A stretch of 64,000 nt of DNA from Rhypophila decipiens (lineage: Eukaryota; Ascomycota; Sordariomycetes; Sordariales; Naviculisporaceae), in the NCBI GenBank assembly GCA_033297075.1, contig MU858093.1, forward strand, positions 162,861 to 226,860, read 5' to 3'. The position numbers and the translations under genes are program-made. Every line of letters begins with the position of its first letter. The first letter of the stretch is position 1. Positions 33,163-45,630 of this stretch are shown piece by piece. The notes beneath the pieces were generated by a model that was not told the origin of the DNA, searched no databases, and saw only the letters and a program-made list of their open reading frames with translations.

Positions 33163-35302
33163 TTTGGCTTTGGAAGCCCTTCAACCATGACATTTGATCT
33201 CTGGATGTTTTTTTTTCTTTTTGGCATGAAATCTGGGAGCGGATCGGGCTACATACAGGGTTCTCGTTTTTTTAAGCGAGCAGTTGTCTTTATTTGGGCA
33301 TCTATCCATATAGAATTTGGCGGGTATCATCTCCAGCATTGGTTAGCCATCTTGAGGTTCTCCAGACTATGGTTCCACATCTGAATGTAGATTGATATTG
33401 AGGATGGTTCGTGGACCTTGCTTTTGCAAAAGAACACAAGCTACATGAAGAATTGGTTAGCCAAGTTACTTTAGTCGTGGCATGAAAACAAAGCGGTATC
33501 TAGGTACTTCACTAACAGGCTTATATATCTCATTCCAGTGCTCTGGACAAATACAGATGGTGTTTCCCCATCTGTGACTGACAATCATCACGAAGCCGAA
33601 AGACAGCTCCGCCGTCTCAACATATCACTTGCTATGTGCACGAATGAACTACCTAGCTCTAGGTACCACACAAACCTCCTGCCAAACACCTCATCGGGCT
33701 GATATACTACACCCACCGGGTTTGTATCGCCCGCTATGCTAACCAACACCAACCATATCCTAATATTCCATGTCTCGCTATGACACATCTCAAGGTGCAA
33801 GGTGTAGACACATATTGATACCTACAGTAAGTAAACAAAGCACTCCCCTTACTATTACTCACTTTTTTGTACCTACCTCCCTTGCTTCCTAGCTAAGGTA
33901 GGTACTGTACTAGGCAGGCAGGCAGGTAGGTAGGTACATGGGGTAATGTGTATCCGTAAAAGGTAGGATTTTACACACAAGATCACTGCATCACCACGCG
34001 ACATAAGGACCGCCTTCCCGATGTAAAAATGGGTGAATTCCAAATCCCGTCCGGGCAACCTACCGATCAGAACTTTAAACAGACTTATTTTACTCGGGTT
34101 GTCGGGCTACTTACTATAGAGTACTTTACTCAACCTAGGCCTGACTCTCGCGCGGCCTCGGATTCAAGCCGCCGGCTGATTAGCCTCCATCTTTTATAGG
34201 TCCATACCATGTTAAAACAAGGCAAGGTCGCACAAAGATCTGAGTATAAAAGGTGAATGTAGGCCTAGCTGTATTCGTGTATGATGCTCGCGCTCTTTCC
34301 CCTTGCCCAACAATGTACATACCAGTCCCCCTGAACAAAGAAAAGAAAACCAAAAGTAATTGTAGATGAACGAATAAATAAAAGTATATATATATATATA
34401 TAAGTAAACTTACATGGTAAAAGAATTATATACATGTAACATGAAACTGAAGAGAAGAGTATGTGTTAAAGGAAAGCCGAACCTCCGGTCCCATTGATGC
34501 TGTGGCGTTCGTTGCCTTGCATAGAGAACAATACAAAATCTACCCATATTCCAAGATCCTCATGTCGTTTCCCGTCTTTTTCTTGTTGTCCAAATTCAGC
34601 CTATGCAAGTTTCCAACGAACGACTCCGAGTAAGAACCCCCCGTCAAACAATCCCGTGATCCTTCCGCTTACAACCCCCCAAAGGCCAGATCAGGCGCAA
34701 TCGCCCATTCAGCCTCATATATGCAGTATTTTGTTGTATGACCCTGTAGCCAACGGTCCGTTCCGCTGGCTGGCCGCACGCAACCACCACATACATCATG
34801 CCGATATAACACTCCTGAGAGCTTGATTTCAACATGGGGCGTCGAACCACAATGTGACGGACGGCTTCTGAGCCGATATGTGGCGTCCGGCTTTATTCGT
34901 TTTTCATATTCCCTATCGCCAACACCACACGCATTTCTTTTCACCTTCTTCCCCACGTCGAAAGCTCAACATGCCGTAAATGCCAAAGCGAAACAATGCA
35001 GGATGGTATCATCTTGACGATTAACATAAGAAAGTCGAAATAAACAGAAACAGGCCGGGCGCCAAAATGCTGTAATAGCTGGAAGAACAACAAGAAGTCT
35101 TGGATATTAAATGGTTTGGACATCGATGTCGAGAGGTCCGAGATTACGGCAGAGGTAAGAGGTGGGAAATGCCGAGACATTTCGGTCGTCGTTCATCGTG
35201 GCAGAGAGGTCGGTGTATTATTGTATTGTTCGATCGATCGCCTCGTTCGTTTCGGGTCGAGAGGTATGCCCTGTTCGCCCGGGTCATATCCTCATCATGG
35301 CT
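33163..35302. other. Convergent intergenic region with simple repeats, no gene seen
   Basis: About 2.1 kb lies between the WLM and LicD stops. It holds a GGCA/GGTA tetranucleotide run (33912-33937) partly complementary to an ACCTACCTCCC upstream, and a TA repeat (34385-34402). No ORF shows a domain. Confidence 0.55.
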
Positions 35303-36209
35303 CTATTTCTTATCTTCCTTGGGCACCTTGATCCATTCTTTCAAGTCGGGGCTCCAACGGTGTCTAATTGAATCGCAAATGTTAATCAATGCCGCTTCGC
35401 CACTACTCACGATCTTGGAGGTCGACAACTTACCCTTGCCACTCCGTCGTCACCAAGCTGGCCACGCCGTACTCCTCCTTCAATATCCGGTCAAAGTTGT
35501 AGGGTACAGTCGCAGGCACGCCTTCATACTCGGTCTCGCGCATCGGGTACAGGTCCCTCGTCCTGTACCTGTGGAAATTCTTGCAGCTCCAGATACCTGG
35601 TTGGGTCTCGGGTTCGCGTTCCGAGATACCAGTGATGTCGACAAACATTCCGTTGGCCGTGTCGATCCACCGAGCATCGATAATGTTCTTTCCTTCGAGC
35701 CGTGGCAGCTTGTGCGACGGGTTGATGTCGAGAAGGAACTCCTTGGTCTTTCTCTTCCCAGTGAGCTCGTCGACGTAGTTGTACTTGTGATAGGTGCGGT
35801 TGTACTTCTCCTCGAGATAGAAGAGCGTGGCGCTGCTGACCTGGACGTCTAGGTCGTAGTCCCATGGCATGATGCGGCCGTTCCACCACCAGCCGAGAAG
35901 CGTACCGTGGGCGAGCCATGTCTCAACCCCGAGCTCGCGGAAGACACTGAGGTAAGACCGAATCAAGAGTCGTAGGTTCATGCGGTGCTCCTCATAAGGC
36001 ACCAAATCTTTGAAGTAACGAATGTCATAGTGGGCCGTCTGATCGGTGGTTCCTGCTTCGTGGAAGTACTTTTCTTCTGGAGGCGGTTTCTCTTCTGATT
36101 TTGGTTCTCTTTTTTGCACTTCGCCCGTGGGAGATGCTAGGACACTCGGCGCGAGGAAATTCGAGGCCAGCAGTAGGGCCTGAAGTGGGAGGGATCCTAA
36201 TAACCTCAT
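35303..36209 (-). CDS. Secretory LicD-family protein
   Basis: LicD-fold proteins are nucleotidyl/phosphotransferases that modify glycans; fungal relatives include Mnn4-type mannosylphosphate factors. Exons on minus are 36209-35434 and 35363-35303, giving 278 aa. The intron is GTAAGT/AATTAG, and the join restores EWQGHRWSPDLKEWIKV. MRLLGSLPLQALLLASNFLAPSVLA is a signal peptide, followed by a charged linker. The LicD core reads LGVETWLAHGTLLGWWWNGRIMPWDYDLDVQV, with the DYDLD metal-type acids, then IDARWIDTANGMFVDITG and CKNFHRYRTRDLYPMRETEYEGV. It is much shorter than yeast Mnn4 and lacks a transmembrane anchor, so it is probably lumenal or secreted. The precise reaction is unknown to me. Confidence 0.88.
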
Positions 36210-39200
36210 GGTGTCGTCGAGGATGTGCTGGATATTAAAAATCGGAAAAGAGTGTGCGTCGCTCCGGTTGAAATGGGTTGGGTGGTGGGAGATTTGAACA
36301 TTTATCAGATGGGGGGGCGTCAGGAGTAAGAAGAGTCAAGTGCTCGATTTTCTGTCGCGCTCGTTCTTCCGTTCACTGGCACCGCCAAGAAGCCAACCGA
36401 TTCATGGGACCAGGGGGCGTCGCTGTCGAGGCTAACCTCTGCGTCTCTTTCCCTTTCCCACGGTCGAAACTGGCAAGGCCCAGAAGGAGATCCACCGTCC
36501 AAGCAAGCCAAGTCTTGTCAAGGAAGGTCCATGCAGCAAGTCGGAACGGTGCCTGGTGGGAGAGCTAAAGACGGACCGGTCCCAATTGTTCGGAGTTCGG
36601 ACCAAAAACGAGCGTGATGGGACGTTTTGATCTTGGAATAGACTTGTAAACCAGCGACGTTGAAGTTGTAAAAAGAGAGAGAATTATGAGCGAAGGGAAG
36701 TGGGCAATGCATGCGTCCTCCACCTTGGACTGAGCACGGATATGCGGCTACAGGATGGAGGTTACTGCCCCAGAAGCGGGAGCCAGGATCGAACCGTAAC
36801 CCATGCGATTTCTATGAAGAGAAAAGTTGGGGGTCCAGGGGTCGAAGCGTCTAAAGAGAAACGGAGGCAAAATAGAGAATAGCGTAGTGGTAATTAAAAA
36901 GGGGAAATCGCATCTGAGATGAGCTGACGCTTTTCCCTGGTGAGAAAAGAAAGCCCAAGATCAAGCAAACGGCAAGGCTGGGGGGACGAGGATTGGTAGA
37001 CATTTTTGCTCATCATTTCTTGAATTGACAGACTGCAAACGGAGCAAGGGGACCTGTCGTTGAGAAAAGTCACACTGTGTTGTATAGACGGGCTCGGCGC
37101 TCGCTTGTTGTCTTTTGCAGCAATTCTTTTTGGAGCTGAGCGAGGGGCTGAAGATAGCGAATTCTCAAAGCCGATCAATCACGCCGTCAATCAGCCGAGT
37201 TCGATTAGAACTAGCGATACGGCGTAAGCCCTTTTTGAGATCTGATAGGTAAGATGTGCGAAAGGGATTACAATGGTTATCTGTCGCGACGGAGGCGGCG
37301 TGGATTGATGGCGTTTCCTTCCAGTTCAAAACGGTGTACATGTAACCCGCAAATGTCATGATTATCAAATCAGCGCAATTCCGGAGGCACAACAGGACGA
37401 TTGCGATCGTATAGCTGGGCTCCCGTCTCAAAGGTCTTCTCGTGTTCATTGTGACTGTTAAAATCAGACAAGCAGTTTTGCTAAACTTTATTCGCACCTC
37501 GATGGCTGATTATCATCGTTATGCGTTGCGACTCTCGCAGGCAATGAGGTTCAACGGAATAATACCAACTCCGTAAGGTAGGGCTGGTGGTCCCGAGAAA
37601 CGCCGGATGCTCATAGTGCAACGTGTACGTGTAGCCAGGTGGTGCGCACGCGACATTACAGAACCACAACCCGTGTGTCGCCAAGGCTATAGAAATTTCC
37701 AGCTCAGCCGAACTGTACGATTTTGACAAACATCATGACTTTATTTCCATCTCGAATACGACAAGAAAGACGAGGAAATCTGCATCTCTGCAGTTTCACA
37801 CGCCGTTCACCGAGGCACGCGAGCAGCGCGTGAAAGCGGTGATGATTTGCGCCACAAGACTCACGGGGCGGCTTTTTGTCCACTCTTACCCCGGAACCGT
37901 CGCGTGCTGTCCTGCCCGGTCAGTGTTAGCATCTTGAGGGGACCAACCGCCAAGGCTCGCACACGATGCGCCACCTGGGCTTAGTGCTGGTCCCCCTTTA
38001 AGCCTCCGTTTCGCCCCGTAACGATTAAACCAATGAACGGCCTTGCTAGCCCGGTAGTTTGCCAAGCCGAATCCTGGTTCTTGGGTCTTCCTTGGCGCCG
38101 TCTTGGCTCAAGTGCCGTTCTTTCCGGGTTTTCCGTCCTTCCACAGAGCAAAACGGAAAACACAGTTTATGGGATACTGTGCGAAGATGGGGGGTCGTCG
38201 ACTGACATCATTTGACGAAGCTGCAGCCACCAAGGGGGGACAGATAGGGGAATTTTTCACCTATTGAAACATCATGAAGAAGCTGAAGAGGCGGCCAGTT
38301 CTGGAATCAGCAAGCCTCTACGGAGCAGCTCTCGCGAATCTCGATAAGAAGTTTTATCTGGAATCTGTTCCAAATCCCGATGTTGTTTGTCCTTCAAGGC
38401 TCTGAAGTCGAGGAAGCAGTGGGTTCCGAGACCAACACCAACCTTTCCTCCCGGGGGCACAGCGCTGTGCCCGCTTGGAAGCGTGGATCTCGGGCGTAAG
38501 ACACTCCCGAATGAAGGATTTCCCGCGTACAATCTTATGAACGTACCAAAAACCCTGAGGCGTGGACGGAAGTACGGCATCACGGAGATCGGTTGGCCGA
38601 TTGTTCCCCGCAAAAACGGCCGCGGCCCCTCCGCGGATGCATAAGTAGTGTACTCGTGCTCGACCCACCAACTCCTACACTATTTCAAGTTCTGTCGGGT
38701 TCTTCAAACCATCCTGTGCATCCGTGGCATCCTAACAAGGCACATGGGTTAAATAAAGAGAGACTGCCTGACGCCCAGAGTAACCAGTCACGAGATCACA
38801 GGTAGATGTCACAGTGATACTCCCGATAGGCTGTTGTGTTACGGGTTACATGTGCGAGTTAATCAATCTTGATATAGCTTCTGCTTCCCGCACGGCGGGT
38901 GTATGCCGTACAGGTAAGAGGGTTGCAATTTGCTCGAGTTTCACCGACGGCATTCTAAAGACGTACGTCATCGCCATCACCAACATCACGGGTCGTTAGC
39001 CCAACAAGACTCCTGCTCTCTCGGATAGGATTTCATTGTTCATTCTTGGCTGTCATGCTACGAATACGGAGTCGAATAGCAGACAAATATCCATATCGCT
39101 GGACCATCTCAGGCTTACGGATATAATGCTCGCAAACCGGCGTCCGGTTACGCGTGGATCCGGTGATGGCTTCAAGCTCCTCTGGTCTGGAAATGTTTGG

Positions 39201-39965
39201 CAACAAACATATCAAAGTATTCTTAAGTAGGTAAATTTCTCTCGTCGTAGTAATTAGGTGCTATCAGGATGCAAACACCACTGCACGGCGACTCGGATCG
39301 GAGGATCGTGATGAGTGACATGGAGCGAACCATGCAAGCACCTTTGAGCCTCAACCTTTACCGAATATGTAGTAGTGTGCGATGGATGCTTTGTCCCTTT
39401 GTCTGTATAAGGCTGAAGGGGATTCAGATGCCTGCCTGCGCTCCGGCTCCTGCCTCTCGATCGAGTAAAGGACGCGCGTCGGTTTGCCCAACCGACGCAC
39501 CTGTACAAGTACGTGCTCTGACTTTACACGTGCTCTACCAATGTAGAAGCACCAAGTCCCTACATACATCGACATCAACTAATAAGTTGGAGACAGACGT
39601 TCAGCTCTGGCCATGTAACCAATCTTAGACCTGCTCTCAGCTATAACACAGGATCCTAATACTCATAGCTAGCTAGGCCTTTTCCTCCGTGGCACGAGTA
39701 TCACCTGCCTCACTCAGTCCCTGATACTGATTTACTTCAGAATGACCACAGAAGATTTGTGATGACTTGAAGCTAAAACTAAAAATTGATATTGGTATCT
39801 CTGGTATTAACTACTACGACTACTAAAAAAAAAAATTTATAAAACCTCGGCTTCCTCGTCTCAAGACGCAGACACACCACCATCAACACCTCGCTCCAAG
39901 GATCCATCCATTCAACAAGGAAGCTTCGAGCTGTACTTGAACACCTCAACAATGATGATGGTGCC
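36210..39965. other. Large intergenic region, no gene seen
   Basis: About 3.8 kb upstream of the LicD gene and downstream of the membrane-protein gene lacks a convincing gene. Overlapping ORFs of 60-115 codons on both strands (for example 37165-37497 and 38272-38671) show no domain and no splice extension. The stretch near 39780-39840 is A/T-rich. Confidence 0.5.
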
Positions 39966-41540
39966 TCAAGACCGCCTAATAGGCCACTCGGGCGACTTTC
40001 TCCCCGTCCCCTCGGTAGTAGTGGCAATACCCACCCCCAACGCCGCAGCACCAGCTTTATCGACAGTCGCAAACGGACTAACAGTAGTCCCGTTCCTCAA
40101 CCACGTATCCAGGCTAGGAAAGTTTGCTCTAGACCCTCTCGCATTCGGACTCCCACCACTCGACGTTGCCGATGGACTCGGGAACAGCGTAAACTTGAGG
40201 CTCCTCGGACCAGGCGGATCTCCCAATTTGAACCCCCCGCCTGGCCGGGGCCCCCCTCCCGTGCCCACTCCAACTCCCGGTTTCCTCCCAGTACTCTGCA
40301 CGACAGCAGCAGCAGCAGGAGGAGGCGGTTGCGGCTCCTTAATCTTGACATCAGGGGGGTATCCGACCGCACTATATCTACTCGACGGCGGCGGAGAATT
40401 AGAGTAATTACTCTCGTCGTCATAATCCGCCACTTTGTAATCCCCAACAACAGGAGGTAGTGGTCCGCGCACCGCGGCTGGGTATCCCCTCCCCTCCTCC
40501 TCCTCCTCCTCCTTCCCACCCAATCTCATCCTCTCCTTTTCCTTCTTCTTCCTCTTGAACCGTAAGACCAGCACAACACCAACAATGGTAACCAGCGCAC
40601 CTCCCAGAATCCCACCCACCACAGCAAGCGCAACCTGTGCAGGTGTAAGACCCACCCCCGAAGACGACGGCGCTCCCTGAGCCTGCGGTGCCTCCCCCCC
40701 AGAAGAAGCAGGAGTAGTAGCTGTTGTACCAGATCCAGTAGCCTGCGCCTGAACCTGCAAGATCCTACTAGCCGCCTCACTCGCCTGCGCAATCGCACTA
40801 GAAGCACTAGCCGCCATCTCCCGCGTCACACTGGCCATCATCTCCGACGCGCTCCGACTGGCCTCGCTAAACGCCGCGGATACCGCTCTGTCCGCGCTGG
40901 CAGACGCCTCGTCTGCCCGCCGGGAAGCATCGTTCGCCTGCTGGGTCGCAGAGCGAGACGCCTGCTCGGCCACATCCTTTTGCGCGCGGAGCGCGGCGAT
41001 GGACGCCTCCGTCTGGATGAGCCGCTGGGTTGCTTGCTGGAGGGATTGCGAGAGTTGTTGGGAGGATTGCGAGACTTGTTGGGATGCTTGGGATACTGAG
41101 CGGAAGGACTCGCTTAGGCGTCTGATGTCGTCGCTTAGGGCGTTGATTTGGCCTTGGTTGTTGTTGTCTTGTCGTTTTTGGTGGAGGGATGGGGCGGGGG
41201 TTATTTGGGACTGGGCAACTTGTAGGGGGGAGAGGGCCGCTTTGTGTGCTGGGATTGTTGGTTGTTGGTTGAGAGTTATCAACACTTCTTCTGGCTGCTC
41301 TGATGGCTGGCTTCTTGCGAGGTTGTTGTCGGCCTCCTCCAGCTCTTCTTCTCCGGTAATACCTCCTCTGATAAGGCGTCTCGCATGGCGAAGATGTAGA
41401 TATGGATTTGGCGCTGCTGCTGACCCATCCTCAGCCGCCCAAGCAACGCTCGACGAAGAGGGCGTCGCAAAAAAAGAAGTAAATAATAAAACGGATAAAA
41501 GGTGAAGTGAAAATAATGACGTTGATATTAAGGGTCTCAT
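39966..41540 (-). CDS. Unrecognised single-pass membrane protein with Ser/Ala/Gln coiled coil
   Basis: I do not recognise this 524-aa intronless protein. Residues 1-35 are a signal peptide (MRPLISTSLFSLHLLSVLLF). Residues 36-123 are acidic then Pro/Gln-rich and end in HQKR-Q, a likely Kex2-type cleavage site at 122-123. Residues 128-265 form a long Ser/Ala/Gln/Arg helix with repeated SQ(A/S)SQQ and (A/S)xRxA(D/S)EA units, consistent with a coiled coil. A Gly/Ser/Thr-rich stretch precedes a transmembrane helix at 303-327 (VALAVVGGILGGALVTIVGV). A basic stop-transfer cluster (RFKRKKKEKER) follows, then a Pro/Gly/Ser-rich cytosolic tail with several tyrosines. The topology resembles fungal wall sensors of the Wsc/Mid2 kind, but no Cys-rich WSC domain is present, so a sensor role is speculative. 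Confidence 0.75.
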   Translation of the reverse strand: MRPLISTSLFSLHLLSVLLFTSFFATPSSSSVAWAAEDGSAAAPNPYLHLRHARRLIRGGITGEEELEEADNNLARSQPSEQPEEVLITLNQQPTIPAHKAALSPLQVAQSQITPAPSLHQKRQDNNNQGQINALSDDIRRLSESFRSVSQASQQVSQSSQQLSQSLQQATQRLIQTEASIAALRAQKDVAEQASRSATQQANDASRRADEASASADRAVSAAFSEASRSASEMMASVTREMAASASSAIAQASEAASRILQVQAQATGSGTTATTPASSGGEAPQAQGAPSSSGVGLTPAQVALAVVGGILGGALVTIVGVVLVLRFKRKKKEKERMRLGGKEEEEEEGRGYPAAVRGPLPPVVGDYKVADYDDESNYSNSPPPSSRYSAVGYPPDVKIKEPQPPPPAAAAVVQSTGRKPGVGVGTGGGPRPGGGFKLGDPPGPRSLKFTLFPSPSATSSGGSPNARGSRANFPSLDTWLRNGTTVSPFATVDKAGAAALGVGIATTTEGTGRKSPEWPIRRS

Positions 41541-43817
41541 CTTGGTATCCAGCCGAATGGGCCTGCCTGCCTGACCCGGTAATTATGAGGGGAAATGAAA
41601 GAAACAAAAGGGTGAATTAACCGCCCGGCGGGAGAATAGAAGTAAACAATAATCAAGTTATTACCTGTTGATCATTCTTTCAGCCAGAAAGAAAGAGCAA
41701 ACAGTGACACCACTGGAGATAGTAGTGGCATTGTTGATGAGCCGGAAAAGAAGAATAGGCAGAAAGGGTAAAAGAGAGGAAAGAGAAGGGAGAAGAGACG
41801 AGGAAACATAATGGCTCTTCATATCATGTCAGATATGTGACGACAACCAACGTCTGTGTGCTTTTGTGACATGTGTGGAAGGGACGGGAGGACAAAGTGC
41901 CGGCGTGGCAGACTGGGGATCTCGATACCACCTCGCAGGTAAAACACCAGACATATGAGCACGGGAGCGGGAACAATTGTCCTTTTTTTTTTGTTGACCC
42001 CCGTCTTCTCAGCCCGATGATCTGTTTATCGAGACTATGTTTGTCTGCCTTTTCTCTTGATTCCCGGTGCTTGCAAGACCAGTCAGTCGGTGAAGCGGGA
42101 GGTGCAGCCAGCCATCGAGTAACATTGATAGCGAGATCAGACAGCCCTCCACGATGAGACAGGCTCTCCTCGTCTGAAGTCATCGTCCCAGATTTTATCC
42201 TTCCTCTGCAAGCAAGCTGAGGAATCAGAGCGGCCTAGCTATCCCCAGACCAAACATGTAAGCACCGAGTCAAGAACCTTCCTTGCCTGACAGCCAGGCA
42301 AAATATGTCAGAAAAAAAAAAGCCAGCTTGACTTTTTCGTCAGGGGCATCGGAATCAAGCCATCAGTCGTTGAACTGACTGGTAGCGAGCCGCATTCTCA
42401 AGTTGTACAGTGAAGATGGAACTGTGCCCTGCGGGAAGGATTACCATGGTCCAGCCTTGTAAGCATAAAGAAGAGGCATCTTGAATGCACAGACTCTCAA
42501 ACGTTTCAAGAGCTTGCAAAGACCGACGACAGGGAACAAGAAAGAAGAATGCAATTGAAAGACCAGGCAGATCAAGGGTTCATTCCAGCCCAATCTACTG
42601 TGGTATCCCCATGACAATGAGTGACAGTTGGTAAGCTAGAGCTTCAGACGTGGGGTCCGAGCACAACAGAACCAGAAATCGGAAACATCAAACTCCAACT
42701 TCATGCCACCCCAGTCATTGTTCCTGCATTTCAACCAAGAAGACACTGCTATCGAGTTGTGCTCATAGCTCCATTTTCAATCCTCTTGATCAATTTATAT
42801 CAACAGAACCAACTCGGCACTAGTCAAATTGACCCATCAAATATTCAGAACATTTACTTAAGAATATCCCATATCCCATATCCCATATCCCATATCTGTA
42901 TCCCATCTCAACTCAGAGACAAAGCCCTGAAACATGAAAGCCTCCCCCAAGTAAAGGTCACAGCAGTTGAATCATGAATACACGTGTAGAGAATAAAAGA
43001 CCTTGAACTGCCTGCCCCAGCAGCCAAAATACCTACATACCTACCCCAGCTCACCCAACCCCGGAAACCAAGCCGTCAAAGTCAAACTGAAGCTATCCCC
43101 GGTCCGAATTGAAGCGGGACAAGCTAGGGCCTACCATAGAATCGCCAAGCAGGGTGTTGCCGGTTCGGAATTCACATCATCCGCAGCGTACATGGGCTGT
43201 CAAGCTGCTGGCCCTCCCCAATCCAAGTCCCTCGCTATCCGTTACAAGGCCGATCCCCCTTCTCCTTCGCTGATGTGGTCCCTTCAACCAGTCCGGACCA
43301 GGCTCACTTCAGAAATAGAAAAGGAGCAGGTGACCGACCAAGATTCGTTCAAATTAAATGGTCTGTCCAAAAAAGCCAAAGCTATGTATAAAAGTTGAAG
43401 ACCCCAATATGTACAGACGTGGAATCGAAAACGGAAAAAGGGAAAAAAACCCAAAGAAAAAGACACCTCCCTTTCCTACCATACTCATAATATTAAACAT
43501 CCATCATCGCCCATCCATCCATCCATCCAAAATTTTCTTTAATTCCACGCAGTACAGTCCCATTCTTCCGCTCTTTTATTCTCCAGACGCCATGAACATG
43601 CATCGTTCCGTGTGATTTTCCTCGTGGTACCTTTTCGTGGCTGTTATCGTTCTAGCCAGTTTGGGCGCAGTTCCGTGAGCCGTATAGTTGATTCCAGCTG
43701 TTCTCGACCATGTTGGATTCGACTTCGAGCTGGTAGACGGTCAAGGTCCGTATTAGTCTTCCCAAGGGTGTCGTGTTGCGGTTGCCCATACCCAGTAATT
43801 ACATCCCAAGCAAGCCC
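41541..43817. other. Intergenic region, no gene seen
   Basis: About 2.3 kb lies upstream of the membrane-protein gene and downstream of ERD2. It contains tandem repeats (TATCCCA at 42865-42896, CATC near 43511-43530). ORFs at 41824-42183, 42621-42977 and 43003-43398 have no domain. Confidence 0.5.
42865..42896. repeat. TATCCCA tandem repeat
   Basis: Four and a half perfect copies of a 7-bp unit lie in intergenic DNA. Confidence 0.9.
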
Positions 43818-44688
43818 TTAAACAGGGAGCTTAAACTTCTTCCCCTTCATGACCCTGGTATAGTAGATCCAGAAAAAGTCGCTGTACAAGACCGTCTGGA
43901 TGATACCCGCAGTAACCGCGATCCAATCAAAATGGTAGTTCTTGTGTCCATGCTCGGTGTAATAGCGGTAGATCCAGTTGGGAATGTACAGCGCGCGATA
44001 CAATCCCAGCGCAAAGATGTAGTGCGTCGTGATGGTCTCGGCTTCGCCCGTGCGCTGGAGCATAAACAGCTGGGGCAGAATGGCGACGCTCTCGAGCCAG
44101 ATGGAAAAGGCCCAGGAAATCTCCCAAAAGGTATATTCGTACGGAACGAGGATGGCGAGCACCGCTGCGCCGGCGAGGAGGTACTGCACGCGGAAAGTGT
44201 CGAGGGTCGGGTCGTTGGTCGGCTTGTAGGCGTTGGCCATCAGGTAGATGATGTACCCTTGCGAGCCGAGGAAGAGGATCTTGAAGATGACGTTATAGAT
44301 GGACTTGGTCGAGAGGAGGTCGAGGTAGCGCGTAATGTAGACCAGCATGTAGAGACATTGCGACTTGAATGATATGCCCGAGCAGCTCTATGATGGGCGC
44401 AAGACACGGTTAGTATTTGGTACTCCTTCATGTTTGGGCTTGAACTCTGGCGCTTTTGACAATCTCAAAAGCGCCAGCAGGTGCATCTCGGTGGGTGGTT
44501 TACTTTTAATTGTAGAATCTTGTGAAGGAGAATCCCGATCGACGCGAGATGCGAAAAGTCGCCTGTTGAGTTGCGAGTGCCATGTTAGTCGTCATGTTTC
44601 GTTTTCCAGTCCTCCATTCGATTTCTGGGGCAAACATGTTGCTTCTAGGGAATCTCGTACCCGCTATGCGAAAGAGGTTGAGAGGCAT
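43818..44688 (-). CDS. ERD2: ER lumen protein-retaining receptor (K/HDEL receptor)
   Basis: ERD2 is a seven-helix Golgi/ER receptor that returns HDEL-tagged chaperones to the ER. Exons on minus are 44688-44661, 44562-44504 and 44387-43818, giving 218 aa, the usual family length. Exon 1 gives MPLNLFRIAG, exon 2 GDFSHLASIGILLHKILQLK, and exon 3 begins SCSGISFKSQCLYMLVYITRYLDL, matching the family without gaps. Donors are GTACGA and GTAAAC, the second weak. Acceptors are CAACAG and CATAG, with an ACTAACC branch in intron 2. VPYEYTFWEISWAFSIWLESVAILPQLFML and LYIPNWIYRYY are conserved receptor segments. The tail KGKKFKLPV carries the di-lysine-type sorting residues. Intron 2 holds a 13-bp hairpin, reported separately. 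Confidence 0.94.
44447..44477. repeat. Perfect 13-bp hairpin inside ERD2 intron 2
   Basis: CTGGCGCTTTTGA and its exact complement are separated by the 5-nt loop CAATC. It lies in the middle of the 116-nt intron (44388-44503), between the weak GTAAAC donor and the branch site. Confidence 0.95.
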
Positions 44689-45630
44689 CTTGAAAATAGC
44701 TTCAGTACCACCCCCTGCTCTGATTCTTTGTTTAGGTTGCTGTCGACAAAATGGATATGATAGCTGTCCGATGCAGCAGATCGCCAATGGGTTCCGACAG
44801 TAATAACCCGATAGTCGGTAGGAATTCGCTCGAATAAGACTCGGTCGAGGCCGTTCTGAAATCGCTTGGTTGGTTTCCTTGGATGGGTTTGGTGTCTTGA
44901 GTTAAAGACCCAAAAAAGAGGTCGACTCTGAAGCTTTCCCAAAAGGACACGAACGCGGTTTGGGAGGTCTTTGGTTCCCTTCCTTGTCGTGCAGCAGTGG
45001 CGGCGGAACGGCAATGCAGTGATGATTTGGAGAAGTGGGCCCACTAAAAGAAGGCTTCGGGCCAATCAGCTAGCGTTGAGCTTGTCGGGTCAATTGGCCG
45101 TGGGACCTGGCAGTTGTGTTTCTCCACACATCAGGGGGCAAGAAACCTGAAACTCGGCACTCTTTCAGGGCCCCCAGCAAGCATCTTGCTTGTCTTTTGC
45201 ATCTTGAGATCATGATGCCGTTTGGAGTTGAAGGCCAATCTCGAAACTTCAATTCTGAATTTGAGATCTCATTTTCACGAGTTCCTGAAGGTGCCATTTC
45301 ATAGATATGAACCATTCAAGCCCTTAAGCTTGAACTGAGCAGTCATGAGGGTTGGCATAAGCTCAACATTAGCTAATTGGGTTCACGAAACAGTTTAGCC
45401 TGATGGGAAACTCCCGCAAAGGCATCAGGCAGTCTCTGGGTGTCTACACAGTATTTATTGAGTCGTGGTCTCATCTGTACAGCAGGTGAGTCGAGATACC
45501 ATATGCCTTTGAAGCATTTCCTTGGACAAAGTCCATACGATTAGACATGACAAAACGCCTTTCCACCACCACCCGAACGCCGCCCATTGCTACTGCCACA
45601 AAACAAAAACTGCCGAAAAAAGATATCAAA
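44689..45630. other. Intergenic region, no gene seen
   Basis: About 940 nt lies between the ERD2 start and the RFC5 stop, so it holds the ERD2 promoter and RFC5 3' UTR. ORFs on both strands are short and overlapping. Confidence 0.5.

Noticed and set aside
33863..33937. ACCTACCTCCC / GGTAGGTAGG complementarity as a functional hairpin
   Set aside because: Both arms are parts of simple tetranucleotide repeats, so the pairing is expected by composition.
35100..35852. 250-codon plus-strand ORF
   Set aside because: It is antisense to the LicD gene and spans its intron.
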